Below, one piece after another: positions 54,467 to 63,057 of a DNA stretch of 64,000 nt. Position 1 is the first letter of the stretch; every line of letters starts with the position of its first letter. Both the position numbers and the translations under genes were made by a program. Source of the stretch: Micromonospora sp. WMMD1120 (lineage in GTDB: Bacteria > Actinomycetota > Actinomycetes > Mycobacteriales > Micromonosporaceae); the NCBI RefSeq assembly GCF_029626235.1, contig NZ_JARUBO010000005.1, forward strand, positions 5,862,001 to 5,926,000. The letters run 5' to 3'. Under the pieces are notes generated by a model. The model had not been told where the DNA came from. It worked only from the letters and a program-made list of their open reading frames with translations, and made no database searches.

Positions 54467-55665
54467 TGCACGTCCTGACCACTGTCGTCGGCAAGCGCAC
54501 CGAACACTGGACCGACCTGTTCGACGTCCTGTGTGAGCAGCCCGACGTCACGCTCAGCGTGCTCGCCGCGGACGTGTCCCCGGGAACGCGACGCGAGTTG
54601 GCCCGGCTGGCCCGACGGCACCCCCGGCTGCGGTACCACATCGTCGGGCACCTGCTCGGTGAGTCGCTGACCGGGCACATGGCCTCGGTGCTGTTCCGGT
54701 TGCCCGGCAACCACGACGTGACCACCGCCCGACCCGACATCCTGCACGTCATCGGGGAGGCGGCGTACCTCACCACCTGGCAGGCCCTGCGGCTGCGGCA
54801 GCGGTGCTGGGCCGGGGTGCCCACCACGTTGTACGCCGCGCAGAACGTGGTCACCCGGTTCCCGGTGCCGTTCCCCCGGATCGAGCGGCAGTCGTACCTG
54901 TCCGTCAACCACGCCTTCCCGATCACGCCCGCGGCGCTGAACGTGCTGCGGATCAAGGGCTACCGGGGTCCGGCGACGATAGTGCCGCTCGGCGTCGACA
55001 CCCGGATCTTCCGCCCGCTGCCCACCGAGCCGGCCGCCCACCCCTTCACCGTCGGCTTCGTCGGCCGGTTCGAGCCGCACAAGGGCGTCGTCGACCTGCT
55101 GCGCGCGGCCGAGTTGATCGACTGTGACGTGGCGCTGGTCGGCGACGGCAGCCTGACCGGTGAGATCGAGCGCGCCGCCGCGCGCCGGCCCGGCCGGGTG
55201 CACCGGCACGGCTGGGCCGGGCACGACGAGTTGCCCGCGCTGCTCAACGCGATGGACGTGCTGGCGATGCCGTCGGTCGAGGTGGTGCAGCGCAACACGG
55301 TGCCGTGGATCGGCATCCCGCTGCGCGAGCAGTTCGGCCGGGTGCTGGTGGAGGCGATGGCGTGCGGCGTACCCGTCGTGGGCAGCGACGTCGGCGAGAT
55401 CCCGTACGTGGTGGGCGAGGCCGGTCTGGTCTTCCCGGCCGGCGACGTCTCCGCGCTGGCCGACCGCCTGGCGCGGCTGCGCGACGATCCCGCTCTCGCC
55501 GGTGAGCTGGCCAACCGGGGGCTGCGCCGGGCCGGCGCCGAGTTCGGCTGGGACCGCGTCGCCGACACCCTCTGCACGACCTGGCGTGGGCTGCTGTCCC
55601 CGACCGGGTCCACCCGCACACCGCCCGTCGACACCGGGCAACCAACCAGAGAGGCGATCACCTGA
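54466..55665 (+). CDS. GT4-type glycosyltransferase
   Basis: The 399-residue GT-B enzyme has PLGVDTRIFRPLP, FVGRFEPHKGVVDLLRAAEL, LVGDGSL, AMPSVEVV and the donor-binding motif EQFGRVLVEAMACGVPVVGS with the EX7E pattern. ATG 54466 has GAGGAGA upstream (GTG 54463 is an in-frame alternative). It adds a sugar to the repeat. Confidence 0.88.
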   Translation: MHVLTTVVGKRTEHWTDLFDVLCEQPDVTLSVLAADVSPGTRRELARLARRHPRLRYHIVGHLLGESLTGHMASVLFRLPGNHDVTTARPDILHVIGEAAYLTTWQALRLRQRCWAGVPTTLYAAQNVVTRFPVPFPRIERQSYLSVNHAFPITPAALNVLRIKGYRGPATIVPLGVDTRIFRPLPTEPAAHPFTVGFVGRFEPHKGVVDLLRAAELIDCDVALVGDGSLTGEIERAAARRPGRVHRHGWAGHDELPALLNAMDVLAMPSVEVVQRNTVPWIGIPLREQFGRVLVEAMACGVPVVGSDVGEIPYVVGEAGLVFPAGDVSALADRLARLRDDPALAGELANRGLRRAGAEFGWDRVADTLCTTWRGLLSPTGSTRTPPVDTGQPTREAIT

Positions 55666-57611
55666 TGAGCGCGTCGATAGATGTCAAAGGGCTGCTCGGT
55701 GTCTCGTGGCGCCGGGTGGGCGTACCACTGCTCGGCCTGTGCGCGGGCCTGGCCGCCGCCCAGGGGGTGACCCAGCTGCTACCGGCCCGGTACGAGGCGG
55801 AGGCCTCCGTGCTGGTCAGCGCGGAGCAGACGGCCGACGACCGGCCGGCGGACCTGGCTCTCGCCCAGAACCTCACGCCGACGATCGCCCGGCTGGTCGG
55901 GTCCCGGGAGGTCGCGCTCGACGCGGCGCGGGCCCTGGGCCTGCCGGAGAGGGCGGTGCTCGGTCACGTCAGCGGCGAGTACGAGCTCGGTCTCCAGATC
56001 ATCACCGTGCACGCCAGCGCCGCCACCGGCACGCAGGCCGCCGCGATAGCGAACGCGGCCTCGCGCGCGGTCAGCCAGCAGCTCGGCCGGCTGGACATGG
56101 GTGGTTCGACGAGCATCAACGCCCGGGTGCTCGACACCGCCAGCCCACCGGCCCTGCCGGCCTTCCCGAAGCCGCTGCTGAACGGCGTGCTCGGCGCGCT
56201 GGCCGGGCTCCTGGCCGGCTGGGGCGCGACGATGCTGCGCGATCGGTTCGACAGTCGCCTGCGCGCCGTCGGCCAGATCGAGGCGCGCCTGGGCCTGCCG
56301 GTCGTCGGTGTGCTGCCGAAGTTGCCGCGCCGCTTCGCCCGCCACCACGCCGCCGCGCTGTACGCCCGCACCGACGTCGCCGACGCCGTCCGCGCCGCGA
56401 TCTCGACGCTCAGTGTGCTCACCGCCCCGCTGCCGCGTCGACGGCTGCTGGTCACCAGCGCCCACGACGACGACGGCAAGGCGTTGGTGACCGCCCTGCT
56501 CGGTCTCGGCCTGGCCGACGAGCACTGCCGGGCCACGCTCGTCGACGGGGCGGTGCGCGACCCGGTGCTGTCCGGCCACTTCCCGGAGGCGCCGCACACC
56601 TGGCAGCAGGTGTTGACCCAGCAGTGCCCGCCGGTGCGCCTGGCCGACTTCCCCACCCTGACCGTGTTGCCGGCAGAGCCGCGCGAGGGCGCCGACACGG
56701 AGGCCCTGCACGAGCTGGGTGGGCTGCTCAACGCCCTCGGCGAGGACGAGGACTGCGTGCTGGTGCACGCGCCGCCGATCCTGGCGGGACGGGAGATCGC
56801 GGCGTTCGCGCAGCACGCGGACGGTGTGCTGCTGGTCGTCCGGGCCGGTCGGACGGACCTCGACGACAGCACCCGGGCGGCCCGGCTCGTGCAACGGCTC
56901 GGGTTGCCGCTGGCCGGTGTCGTGGTGATCGGCGCGGTGTCCCGGACCGACCACCGGCCGGACGGCGGGCACCCGGCCCCGACGCCGGGCCTGGCCGCTG
57001 ACACAGTGGTGCTGCCGACCAAGGCGAGCGCCCAGGGCGCGGTCATCCGGGAGCTGGTCAGCGCCCTGATCGAGGACAACTCCGGGACGCCGGGCCGGCA
57101 CCGCCGGCAGGGTTCCGGCGAGCCGGCCGGAAGGGGCAGGACCGTCGAGGGTACGGCGGTGGAGCGCAAGCCGGTCACGCAGGAGCCGACGGCGCAGCGG
57201 CAGGCGGTCCCGGAGCCGGTCGGCGTCGTGCCCGCCGCCGAGGCGCCGGCGCAGCCGACCCGGCTCGAGGACGCGATCACCGAGCAGAACCCGGCGGTGC
57301 GGGACGTACCGGAGCCATCCGAGCAGGCGCCGACGCCCGGTGAACCGTCCGCTCCCGCCGCGCCGGTCTGGGGCGCCCCCGCCGTGGTGGGCGCGCTCGG
57401 AAGACCGTTGGCCCGACCCGAGCGGACACCGTCGGCGGCCGCCGTACCGGAGCCGTCGCCGGACGCCCCGGCGGCCCCGCTGGCGGACCGCTGGCCGGTA
57501 TTCGGCCAGGAACTCCTGGCCGCCGGACGCCCGAGCGTGGAACGACCGTCCACCGGATCCATCGTCCTGCGCCGGGCGGTGGCCGTCGGTGACACCGACC
57601 GCTGGGCCTGA
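55665..57611 (+). CDS. Wzc-like polysaccharide co-polymerase with degenerate kinase motifs
   Basis: The 648-residue protein has two membrane spans (about 18-40 and 167-188) that enclose a Wzz-type domain and a cytosolic BY-kinase-like domain. The usual Walker A has decayed to SAHDDDGKALVT at about 263-274, with Ala for the Ser/Thr, and the Walker A' Asp has become His in VLVHAPPI at about 363. The tail (residues 460-648) is Pro/Glu-rich and disordered, without a Tyr cluster. It probably controls chain length without kinase activity. ATG overlaps the GT4 stop. Confidence 0.83.
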   Translation: MSASIDVKGLLGVSWRRVGVPLLGLCAGLAAAQGVTQLLPARYEAEASVLVSAEQTADDRPADLALAQNLTPTIARLVGSREVALDAARALGLPERAVLGHVSGEYELGLQIITVHASAATGTQAAAIANAASRAVSQQLGRLDMGGSTSINARVLDTASPPALPAFPKPLLNGVLGALAGLLAGWGATMLRDRFDSRLRAVGQIEARLGLPVVGVLPKLPRRFARHHAAALYARTDVADAVRAAISTLSVLTAPLPRRRLLVTSAHDDDGKALVTALLGLGLADEHCRATLVDGAVRDPVLSGHFPEAPHTWQQVLTQQCPPVRLADFPTLTVLPAEPREGADTEALHELGGLLNALGEDEDCVLVHAPPILAGREIAAFAQHADGVLLVVRAGRTDLDDSTRAARLVQRLGLPLAGVVVIGAVSRTDHRPDGGHPAPTPGLAADTVVLPTKASAQGAVIRELVSALIEDNSGTPGRHRRQGSGEPAGRGRTVEGTAVERKPVTQEPTAQRQAVPEPVGVVPAAEAPAQPTRLEDAITEQNPAVRDVPEPSEQAPTPGEPSAPAAPVWGAPAVVGALGRPLARPERTPSAAAVPEPSPDAPAAPLADRWPVFGQELLAAGRPSVERPSTGSIVLRRAVAVGDTDRWA

Positions 57612-57665
57612 CGGGCCGGCCGGCGCCCCCTGACCACACCCGACACTGACAAGGAGAAACTGCCG

Positions 57666-58529
57666 ATGAGTGAGATGTTGGTGCCCGCGCAGGCGTCGAA
57701 GCCGACGCTCGACGACCCTCGCGCGCTCTACTGCGACCTGCTGAAGAAGGCGCTGACCAGGTACGTCTTCCGCGAGACGTGGATGCCCTACCAGCCCCGC
57801 CAGGGGTCCCTGCACGGCCGGCTCTACCAGCGCGGCCGGCACCTGCTGCAACGCAGGGGACTGGAGCTGGTGCTCCGGTTCCCGTTCGACGCGGAGGCAC
57901 GGGCCACCGGCCGGGACTGGCCGCCGGAGGCGGAGACCATGATCGGCCTACGCCGGCTGGACAACCTGGAGCGGTGCATCGCCGACGTGCTGGACCGGGG
58001 CGTGCCCGGCGACCTGATCGAAACCGGTGTCTGGCGGGGTGGCGCGACGATCTTCATGCGCGGGATGCTGCGCGCGTACGGCGACCGGGACCGCACCGTG
58101 TGGGTCGCCGACTCGTTCCGCGGCCTGCCGAAGCCGGACCCGCGGCGGGTCGAGGATGTCGAGGACGCGCTCTGGCAGCAGCCCTTCCTGGCGGTGTCGT
58201 TGGAGCAGGTGAGGGCGAACTTCGAGCGGTACGGGCTGCTCGACGACCGGGTGCGTTTCCTCAAGGGTTGGTTCGAGGACACCCTGCCGGACGCTCCGGT
58301 GGAGCGGGTCGCGGTGATGCGTCTCGACGGCGACCTCTACGACTCCACGATGGTCGCGCTGCGCTCGCTCTACCCGAAGCTGTCCGTCGGCGGGTACGTC
58401 ATCATCGACGACTACCACGCGGTGCGCGGCTGCAAGCAGGCCGTCGACGACTTCCGTGCGGAGCACGGCATCGTCGACGAGTTGCACCAGGTGGACTGGA
58501 CGTGCCGGTACTGGCGGCGGTCGCGCTAG
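57666..58529 (+). CDS. TylF/MycF-family O-methyltransferase
   Basis: The 287-residue protein matches TylF/MycF-like sugar O-methyltransferases: LIETGVWRGGATIFMRGMLR for SAM binding, ADSFRGLPKPD, VAVMRLDGDLYDSTMVALRS with the metal-binding Asp, and VIIDDYHAVRGCKQAVDDFR. It should methylate a sugar hydroxyl of the polysaccharide or a small glycoside. The ATG has AAGGAG upstream. It closes the operon and faces the LCP gene. Confidence 0.87.
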   Translation: MSEMLVPAQASKPTLDDPRALYCDLLKKALTRYVFRETWMPYQPRQGSLHGRLYQRGRHLLQRRGLELVLRFPFDAEARATGRDWPPEAETMIGLRRLDNLERCIADVLDRGVPGDLIETGVWRGGATIFMRGMLRAYGDRDRTVWVADSFRGLPKPDPRRVEDVEDALWQQPFLAVSLEQVRANFERYGLLDDRVRFLKGWFEDTLPDAPVERVAVMRLDGDLYDSTMVALRSLYPKLSVGGYVIIDDYHAVRGCKQAVDDFRAEHGIVDELHQVDWTCRYWRRSR

Positions 58530-58571
58530 CCGGGAGTCCTCGGCCCCGATCGGGGCGGCCGTGCTCCGTGA

Positions 58572-58617
58572 AGCGGTATACCTCAGAGGCATGTTCATGC
58601 CTCTGAGGTATACCGCT
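58572..58617. repeat. 46-bp perfect palindrome between convergent genes
   Basis: A 22-bp arm, starting AGCGGTATACC and containing CCTCAGAGGCATG, is followed after TT by its exact reverse complement. Each arm itself contains the palindrome GGTATACC. It lies 42 bases after the TylF-like gene and 70 before the end of the LCP gene. It could act as a bidirectional terminator or be a dispersed element. Confidence 0.85.
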
Positions 58618-58687
58618 CACTATCGTCTCCGCCCCGGGTGCGGTGACCGTCGGCCACCGCCGCCGCGACGGCGGGCGGGGTGGCCGG

Positions 58688-59737
58688 CTAGTTGGCCGGT
58701 GGCGTCTGCGGGTTCGCGGCGAGCCACTGCGCCACGCGGTCCTCGCGCAGCGCGGCGAAGAGCGCCGGGGCCCGCGCCTCGTCCAGTCGCACCGCCGACC
58801 CGGCCGGGGTCTGCAGGTTGGGGTCGCTGAACGGGACGGTGACGAACTGCACCGACTCGGGCTTCACCCGTCGCAGCGCGAGGGCGAGGTCGGTCAGGTT
58901 CAGGTCGCGGTCGACGATCAGCGACTCGGCCGCCGTGGTGAGCACCCGGTCGAGCCGGGTCGGGCTGGTGAGCAGGCTCGTCGCGGTGACCCGCTCGGCG
59001 ATGGCGCGCACCACCAACTGCTGGTCGTGGATCCGCCCGAAGTCACCGCCGGGCACGCCGTGCCGCTGCCGCATCAGGTCGTCGGCCGCCTTGCCGTCCA
59101 GGTTGTGGCATCCGACCGGCCAGGTCACGCCGGTGTCCGAGGACGTGACGGTGTACGGCAGGCAGACGGTGACGCCCTCCACGGCGTCCACGAGCTTGCG
59201 TACGGCGGCGAAGTTCGCCACCAGCACGCCGTCGAGGGGCAGGCCGGTGAGCTTGGCGACCGTCTCGGCGGCCAACGCGGGGCCGCCGAACGCGAACGCC
59301 GCGTTGATCTTGTTCGGTCCGCCGGCCCAGGCCTCCCCCGCCGCCGGCACGTCGACGTAGCTGTCCCGGGGGATGGAGACGACAGTGGCGCCGTCGCGCG
59401 CGGCGTTCACGTGCACCAGCATGATCGTGTCCGACCGTTGCCCCGGGTAGCGGCCCTGGTCCGGCTCGCCGTCGCGGGAGTCCGACCCCAGCAACAGGAG
59501 GTTGAGCGGGCCCGACTCCCACCGCCGCTCGTCGCGCGGGCCGGTGCCCGGTCCGAGGATGTCCTGGCGCTGCACCCGGCTCTCGTACCGGTGCTTGAGG
59601 CCGAAGCCGGCCGCGACCAGGCCCGCGCAGAGCACGGCGAGCAGGACGAGCAGGGCGATGCCCGCCTTCTTCCAGCCCGCCATCGACCGCCACCGGGACG
59701 TCGGCGGGACCACCCGGCTGGGGGTACCGACCACCAT
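58688..59737 (-). CDS. LytR-CpsA-Psr family glycopolymer ligase
   Basis: The 349-residue protein has a cytosolic N-terminus, one membrane span (KKAGIALLVLLAVLCAGLVA) and an extracellular LCP domain: LLLGSDSRDG, RSDTIMLVHVN, VVSIPRDSYV with the catalytic Arg, and DDLMRQRHGVPGGDFGRI. It transfers undecaprenyl-linked glycopolymers to peptidoglycan, so it is the likely attachment enzyme for the cluster's product. GGAGG nine bases upstream fixes ATG 59737. It is divergent from the exosortase operon. Confidence 0.88.
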   Translation of the reverse strand: MVVGTPSRVVPPTSRWRSMAGWKKAGIALLVLLAVLCAGLVAAGFGLKHRYESRVQRQDILGPGTGPRDERRWESGPLNLLLLGSDSRDGEPDQGRYPGQRSDTIMLVHVNAARDGATVVSIPRDSYVDVPAAGEAWAGGPNKINAAFAFGGPALAAETVAKLTGLPLDGVLVANFAAVRKLVDAVEGVTVCLPYTVTSSDTGVTWPVGCHNLDGKAADDLMRQRHGVPGGDFGRIHDQQLVVRAIAERVTATSLLTSPTRLDRVLTTAAESLIVDRDLNLTDLALALRRVKPESVQFVTVPFSDPNLQTPAGSAVRLDEARAPALFAALREDRVAQWLAANPQTPPAN

Positions 59738-59862
59738 CTCGACCACCTCCGCACCACTGTCGGAAACGCCGGAACCTGTTGTGGGGCAAGGGAAACCGCG
59801 CCGGCCTTCCCACCCTCGGGGGCATTTAATCACTCTTTAGGGTCTCTATGCTCTTTTATCCT

Positions 59863-59880
59863 TTTTGACCGATTTGGCGG
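59863..59880 (+). promoter_or_regulatory. AT-rich motif before the exosortase operon
   Basis: TTTTGACCGATTTGGCGG is 36 bases before ATG 59917 and agrees at 14 of 18 positions with 45331-45348 upstream of the sugar transferase. The 179-base gap that contains it is strongly AT-rich (TTTAATCACTCTTTAGG) and separates two divergent genes. Confidence 0.35.
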
Positions 59881-59916
59881 TGCCATCCTGACCTTCGAGT
59901 TGACGAGGGAGTGGGC

Positions 59917-60066
59917 ATGTACGGAGTACCTACCAAGGGGCCACACATCGGCGGCGGCCTCGCCGCCACCGGGGTCGCCATCCAGTCCTGGCTGCTGGTC
60001 GGCGTCGGACTGGTCGTGCTGGGCGTGGCGTTGTGGCTCGTCGCCATGCTGGGTCGCGAGCGATGA
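59917..60066 (+). CDS. 49-residue membrane peptide with LAATG-type sorting-like signal
   Basis: This very small gene encodes a hydrophilic 14-residue start (MYGVPTKGPHIGGG), then LAATG at residues 15-19, a single hydrophobic helix (about 20-43) and a positive tail (GRER). That is the order of an LPXTG-type or exosortase-type C-terminal sorting signal, but with hardly any protein in front of it. GAGGGA six bases upstream and the ATGA overlap with the exosortase gene support that it is real and cotranscribed. It may be a processed substrate, an accessory subunit of the exosortase, or a simple membrane peptide. Confidence 0.72.
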   Translation: MYGVPTKGPHIGGGLAATGVAIQSWLLVGVGLVVLGVALWLVAMLGRER

Positions 60067-60605
60067 CCGGATCCCGCCGTGGGTCCTGGCTGCGCGCCTG
60101 CGCGGGCGGCCTGATCGGCGTCGCCGTCGCCGTGGTGACACTGTGGCGCTGGCACGACATCGCCAGCGGCGAGGCGTGGCTGAACGCCCAGCTCGTCAGG
60201 GCCGCCGGCCTGGCGGACACGAAGTCGATCGGCGCCGCCGTCATCTTCCCGCTCGACGAGCGCTGGGTCGGCTTCATGGTCTCCAGCGGCTGCTCGGTCG
60301 CCCTGCTGCTGATCCCGCCGATCGTGCTCGCGTCGACCCTGATCGGGTTCCGGCGCATTTCGATGTCCCGGGGACTGAACGCCCTGGCGCTGGCCGTCGT
60401 GCTGCTGGTCACCGTGAACCAGATCCGCCTCGCGGCGGTGGTGGTGTCGATGCAGACCTGGGGCTTCCAGCTCGGCTACGAACGCAGTCACGTGCTGATC
60501 GGCTCGGTGATCACCACCGCCGGCCTGATCGCCGTGACCATCCTGTTCGTCGTCCTGGTCGGTCGGACCAAGCGGATCCGTGGGGCGGTCGCCGGTGTCC
60601 ACTGA
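60063..60605 (+). CDS. exosortase/archaeosortase family protein
   Basis: The 180-residue membrane protein has five to six hydrophobic spans and the catalytic set of the family: Cys77 (SSGCSV), Arg122 (NQIRLAAVVV) and His143 (RSHVLIGS). It should cleave a C-terminal sorting signal in the membrane and join it to a lipid or glycan. It is preceded by the 49-residue peptide (ATGA overlap) and overlaps the GT2 gene by 11 bases, so all are one operon. Length fits the short actinobacterial members. Confidence 0.8.
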   Translation: MTGSRRGSWLRACAGGLIGVAVAVVTLWRWHDIASGEAWLNAQLVRAAGLADTKSIGAAVIFPLDERWVGFMVSSGCSVALLLIPPIVLASTLIGFRRISMSRGLNALALAVVLLVTVNQIRLAAVVVSMQTWGFQLGYERSHVLIGSVITTAGLIAVTILFVVLVGRTKRIRGAVAGVH

Positions 60606-62181
60606 GACGCAGTCGCTCGCGCTGCTCAACACGGCGGCGTTCCTGCTGTGCGTCAGCTTCTGCGCGTACGTGCTGAGCATCCTGGTGTTCCACCTGAAGA
60701 GCGGGCGTAGTCGGGGTGGCAGCCCGGACGGCTTCGACTGGCACGTCATCGTGCCCTGCCGCAACGAGGCGTCGGTCATCGGCGAGACCGTGCGGCGGCT
60801 GCTCTGCGACTTCCCGCAGGTGACCGTCTGGTGCGTCGACGACGCGTCCGACGACGGCACGCTGGCCGAGCTGGAGGCCTTCGCCGACCAGCCACGGGTG
60901 CACGTGGTCCGGCGTCAACTGCCGGACGCGCGCCAGGGCAAGGGCGCCGCGCTCAACGCCGCCTGGCGGCGTATCGAGCAGTGGCTGCCCGCCGACGCGG
61001 ACCGCACCCGGGTGATCGTCGGCGTGCTGGACGCGGACAGCCGACTCGACCCGCAGGGCCCCGTCGCCCTGGCCGGCCGGCAGTACTTCGGCACTCCGGA
61101 CGTCGGCGCCGTACAGGTCGAGGTGCGGATGCTCCAGTGCGCGCCGCGCCGCTACGCCCAGGCGACAGCCACCAGCCGGTGGGGACGACTGCTGGTCCGG
61201 CTGCAGGACATGGAGTTCCGCGCGCCGATCGCGGCCATGCAGTCGCTGCGCCGGCGTACCGGCAGCGTCGCCATGGGCGGCAACGGGCAGTTCACCAGGC
61301 TGTCGCTGCTCGACGAGATCGCCGAGCAGCACGGCACGCCGTGGCACGGGGCGCTGTTGGAGGATTTCGAGCTGGGACTGCACATCCTGCTGGCCGGCGG
61401 GCGCACCGAGTACTGCGCGGAGAGCTGGGTGGCCCAGGAGGCGCTGACCCGGATCCGCCCGCTGGTCCGCCAGCGCACCCGCTGGGCCCAGGGATCGATG
61501 CAGTGTGGCCGCTACCTCGGCCGGGTGCTGCGCTCCTCGCGCATCCGCAACTCCGCGACGCTGGAGATCGCGCACTTCCTGGCCGCGCCGTGGACCCAAC
61601 TGCTGGGCACGCCTGTCTACCTCGCCTGCCTGGTGGTGTTGACCTACTACATCGACAACACCGCCGGCGGCCTGCGGGGCTGGTGGAACAGTGGCGGCTG
61701 GGGCGTACCCCCGTTGGTGCTCGTCTTCGGCATCGGACCGTTCGCCCTCTGGGGCATCGTCTACCGGGCCCGGTGCGAACCGCAGCTGTCGGTGTCCAAG
61801 GCCCTGCTGCTCGGCATCTGCCACTGGCTCTACAGCTACGCCCAGTCGCTGGCGGTCTGGCTGGCCTTCGCCCGCATGCTGACCGCCCGTACCGACTGGC
61901 AGAAGACAGCGCGTGCCGCCGACCCGCAGCCACCGTCGGCCCCGGTCCGGGCCGTCGGCCGGGCGTCCGTGACCGCGACGCCGGCACCCCGGTCAGCCTC
62001 CGTCGGCACGGCGACCGTGCCGCCCCAGCCGCCCCAGCCGCGCCGGCTGCTCCCGGCGCGGCGGCCCCGCCGAGGCGGCGACGGGCCACGGTCCATCCGG
62101 CCACCCCGGCACCTGAGCCACCTCACCCACCCGACCACCCCCACCACAGACCGCCCCACCATCGCCCACGTCAGAAAGTAG
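60595..62181 (+). CDS. processive GT2 glycosyltransferase (cellulose/hyaluronan synthase-like)
   Basis: The 528-residue enzyme has an N-terminal membrane span, the GT-A catalytic site with VDDASDDGT (about 81-89), DADS (146-149), LLEDFELGL (about 253-261) and QRTRW (about 291-295), and three or four further spans, as in processive synthases. A Pro/Arg-rich tail of about 90 residues follows. It makes a polymer and probably exports it at the same time. GTG 60595 lies 11 bases before the exosortase stop. Confidence 0.87.
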   Translation: MSTETQSLALLNTAAFLLCVSFCAYVLSILVFHLKSGRSRGGSPDGFDWHVIVPCRNEASVIGETVRRLLCDFPQVTVWCVDDASDDGTLAELEAFADQPRVHVVRRQLPDARQGKGAALNAAWRRIEQWLPADADRTRVIVGVLDADSRLDPQGPVALAGRQYFGTPDVGAVQVEVRMLQCAPRRYAQATATSRWGRLLVRLQDMEFRAPIAAMQSLRRRTGSVAMGGNGQFTRLSLLDEIAEQHGTPWHGALLEDFELGLHILLAGGRTEYCAESWVAQEALTRIRPLVRQRTRWAQGSMQCGRYLGRVLRSSRIRNSATLEIAHFLAAPWTQLLGTPVYLACLVVLTYYIDNTAGGLRGWWNSGGWGVPPLVLVFGIGPFALWGIVYRARCEPQLSVSKALLLGICHWLYSYAQSLAVWLAFARMLTARTDWQKTARAADPQPPSAPVRAVGRASVTATPAPRSASVGTATVPPQPPQPRRLLPARRPRRGGDGPRSIRPPRHLSHLTHPTTPTTDRPTIAHVRK

Positions 62182-62187
62182 ACATCT

Positions 62188-63051
62188 ATGCCACGAGTTA
62201 GATCCGGCCTCGCCCGCACCGCGGCGGTGCTGGCCGGCGGCCTCGCCCTGGCCGTCCTGGCGGCCTCCCCGGCCATGGCGGACACGTCCCAGTCCTCGGC
62301 GTCCGCGCTCCAGATCAGCCTGCTCGGTGGTGGTGTCGCCAGCTCCGGCACCGCGTCGGCCAGCAACGACGGCACCACCGAGTCGATCTCCGGCAACCAG
62401 AATCCCCCACTGGCCGTGCTCGGCGGCCAGACCGTCATCACCGCCGGGGTACTGGCCCAGAACGTCCGGGCCTTCAACGACGGCACCTCGGCGGCCTGCG
62501 CCGGCGTGCTCGGCGTGGGCGGCACGGTGACCATCGGCCCTGGCGGATCGTGCCTGGTCACGCCCGGCGCCGCGGTGACCCTCAACCTCGGCACCAACGG
62601 TCTGGCCACCATCGCCCTGGTCGCCGATGCCATCTACTCGTCGTGCACGGCCACCAGCAGCCCATCGGCGACCGGCACGACCTCGCTGGTCAACGCCCGG
62701 ATCACCTCGACCCTGCTGGGCATCGAGACGACGCTGCTGAACCTGCCGGCGAACCCGGCGCCGAACACCGGACTGAGCGTGCCGGGGCTCATCGACCTGA
62801 CGCTCAACGACCAGACCAGCTCGGACGTCGGCCAGCTCACCGTCACCGCGCTGAACCTCACGGCGCTCGGCGGCGCGCTGGCCGGGGTGACCATCGGCAC
62901 GTCGAGCTGCGGCGTCAACGCTGTCGCGCCGCCCATCCCGGTGATCCCGCTCGCCGGGGCGCCGCTCGCGCTCGGCATCGGCGCGCTCGTGGCCGGCACC
63001 ACCGGCGGGTTCTCGCTCTACCGGCGTCGCCGCGCGGCACCCGGGAGCTGA
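62188..63051 (+). CDS. predicted surface-anchored (choice-of-anchor P-like) protein
   Basis: The 287-residue protein has a Sec signal (VLAGGLALAVLAASPAMADT), a Ser/Thr/Gly/Ala-rich beta domain with four Cys, and a C-terminal hydrophobic span followed by Arg cluster (LGIGALVAGTTGGFSLYRRR). It is a candidate substrate for the exosortase upstream, six bases after the GT2 gene. The name of the anchor family is recalled and not confirmed by search. No LPXTG motif is present. Confidence 0.72.
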   Translation: MPRVRSGLARTAAVLAGGLALAVLAASPAMADTSQSSASALQISLLGGGVASSGTASASNDGTTESISGNQNPPLAVLGGQTVITAGVLAQNVRAFNDGTSAACAGVLGVGGTVTIGPGGSCLVTPGAAVTLNLGTNGLATIALVADAIYSSCTATSSPSATGTTSLVNARITSTLLGIETTLLNLPANPAPNTGLSVPGLIDLTLNDQTSSDVGQLTVTALNLTALGGALAGVTIGTSSCGVNAVAPPIPVIPLAGAPLALGIGALVAGTTGGFSLYRRRRAAPGS

Positions 63052-63057
63052 CCCGAC

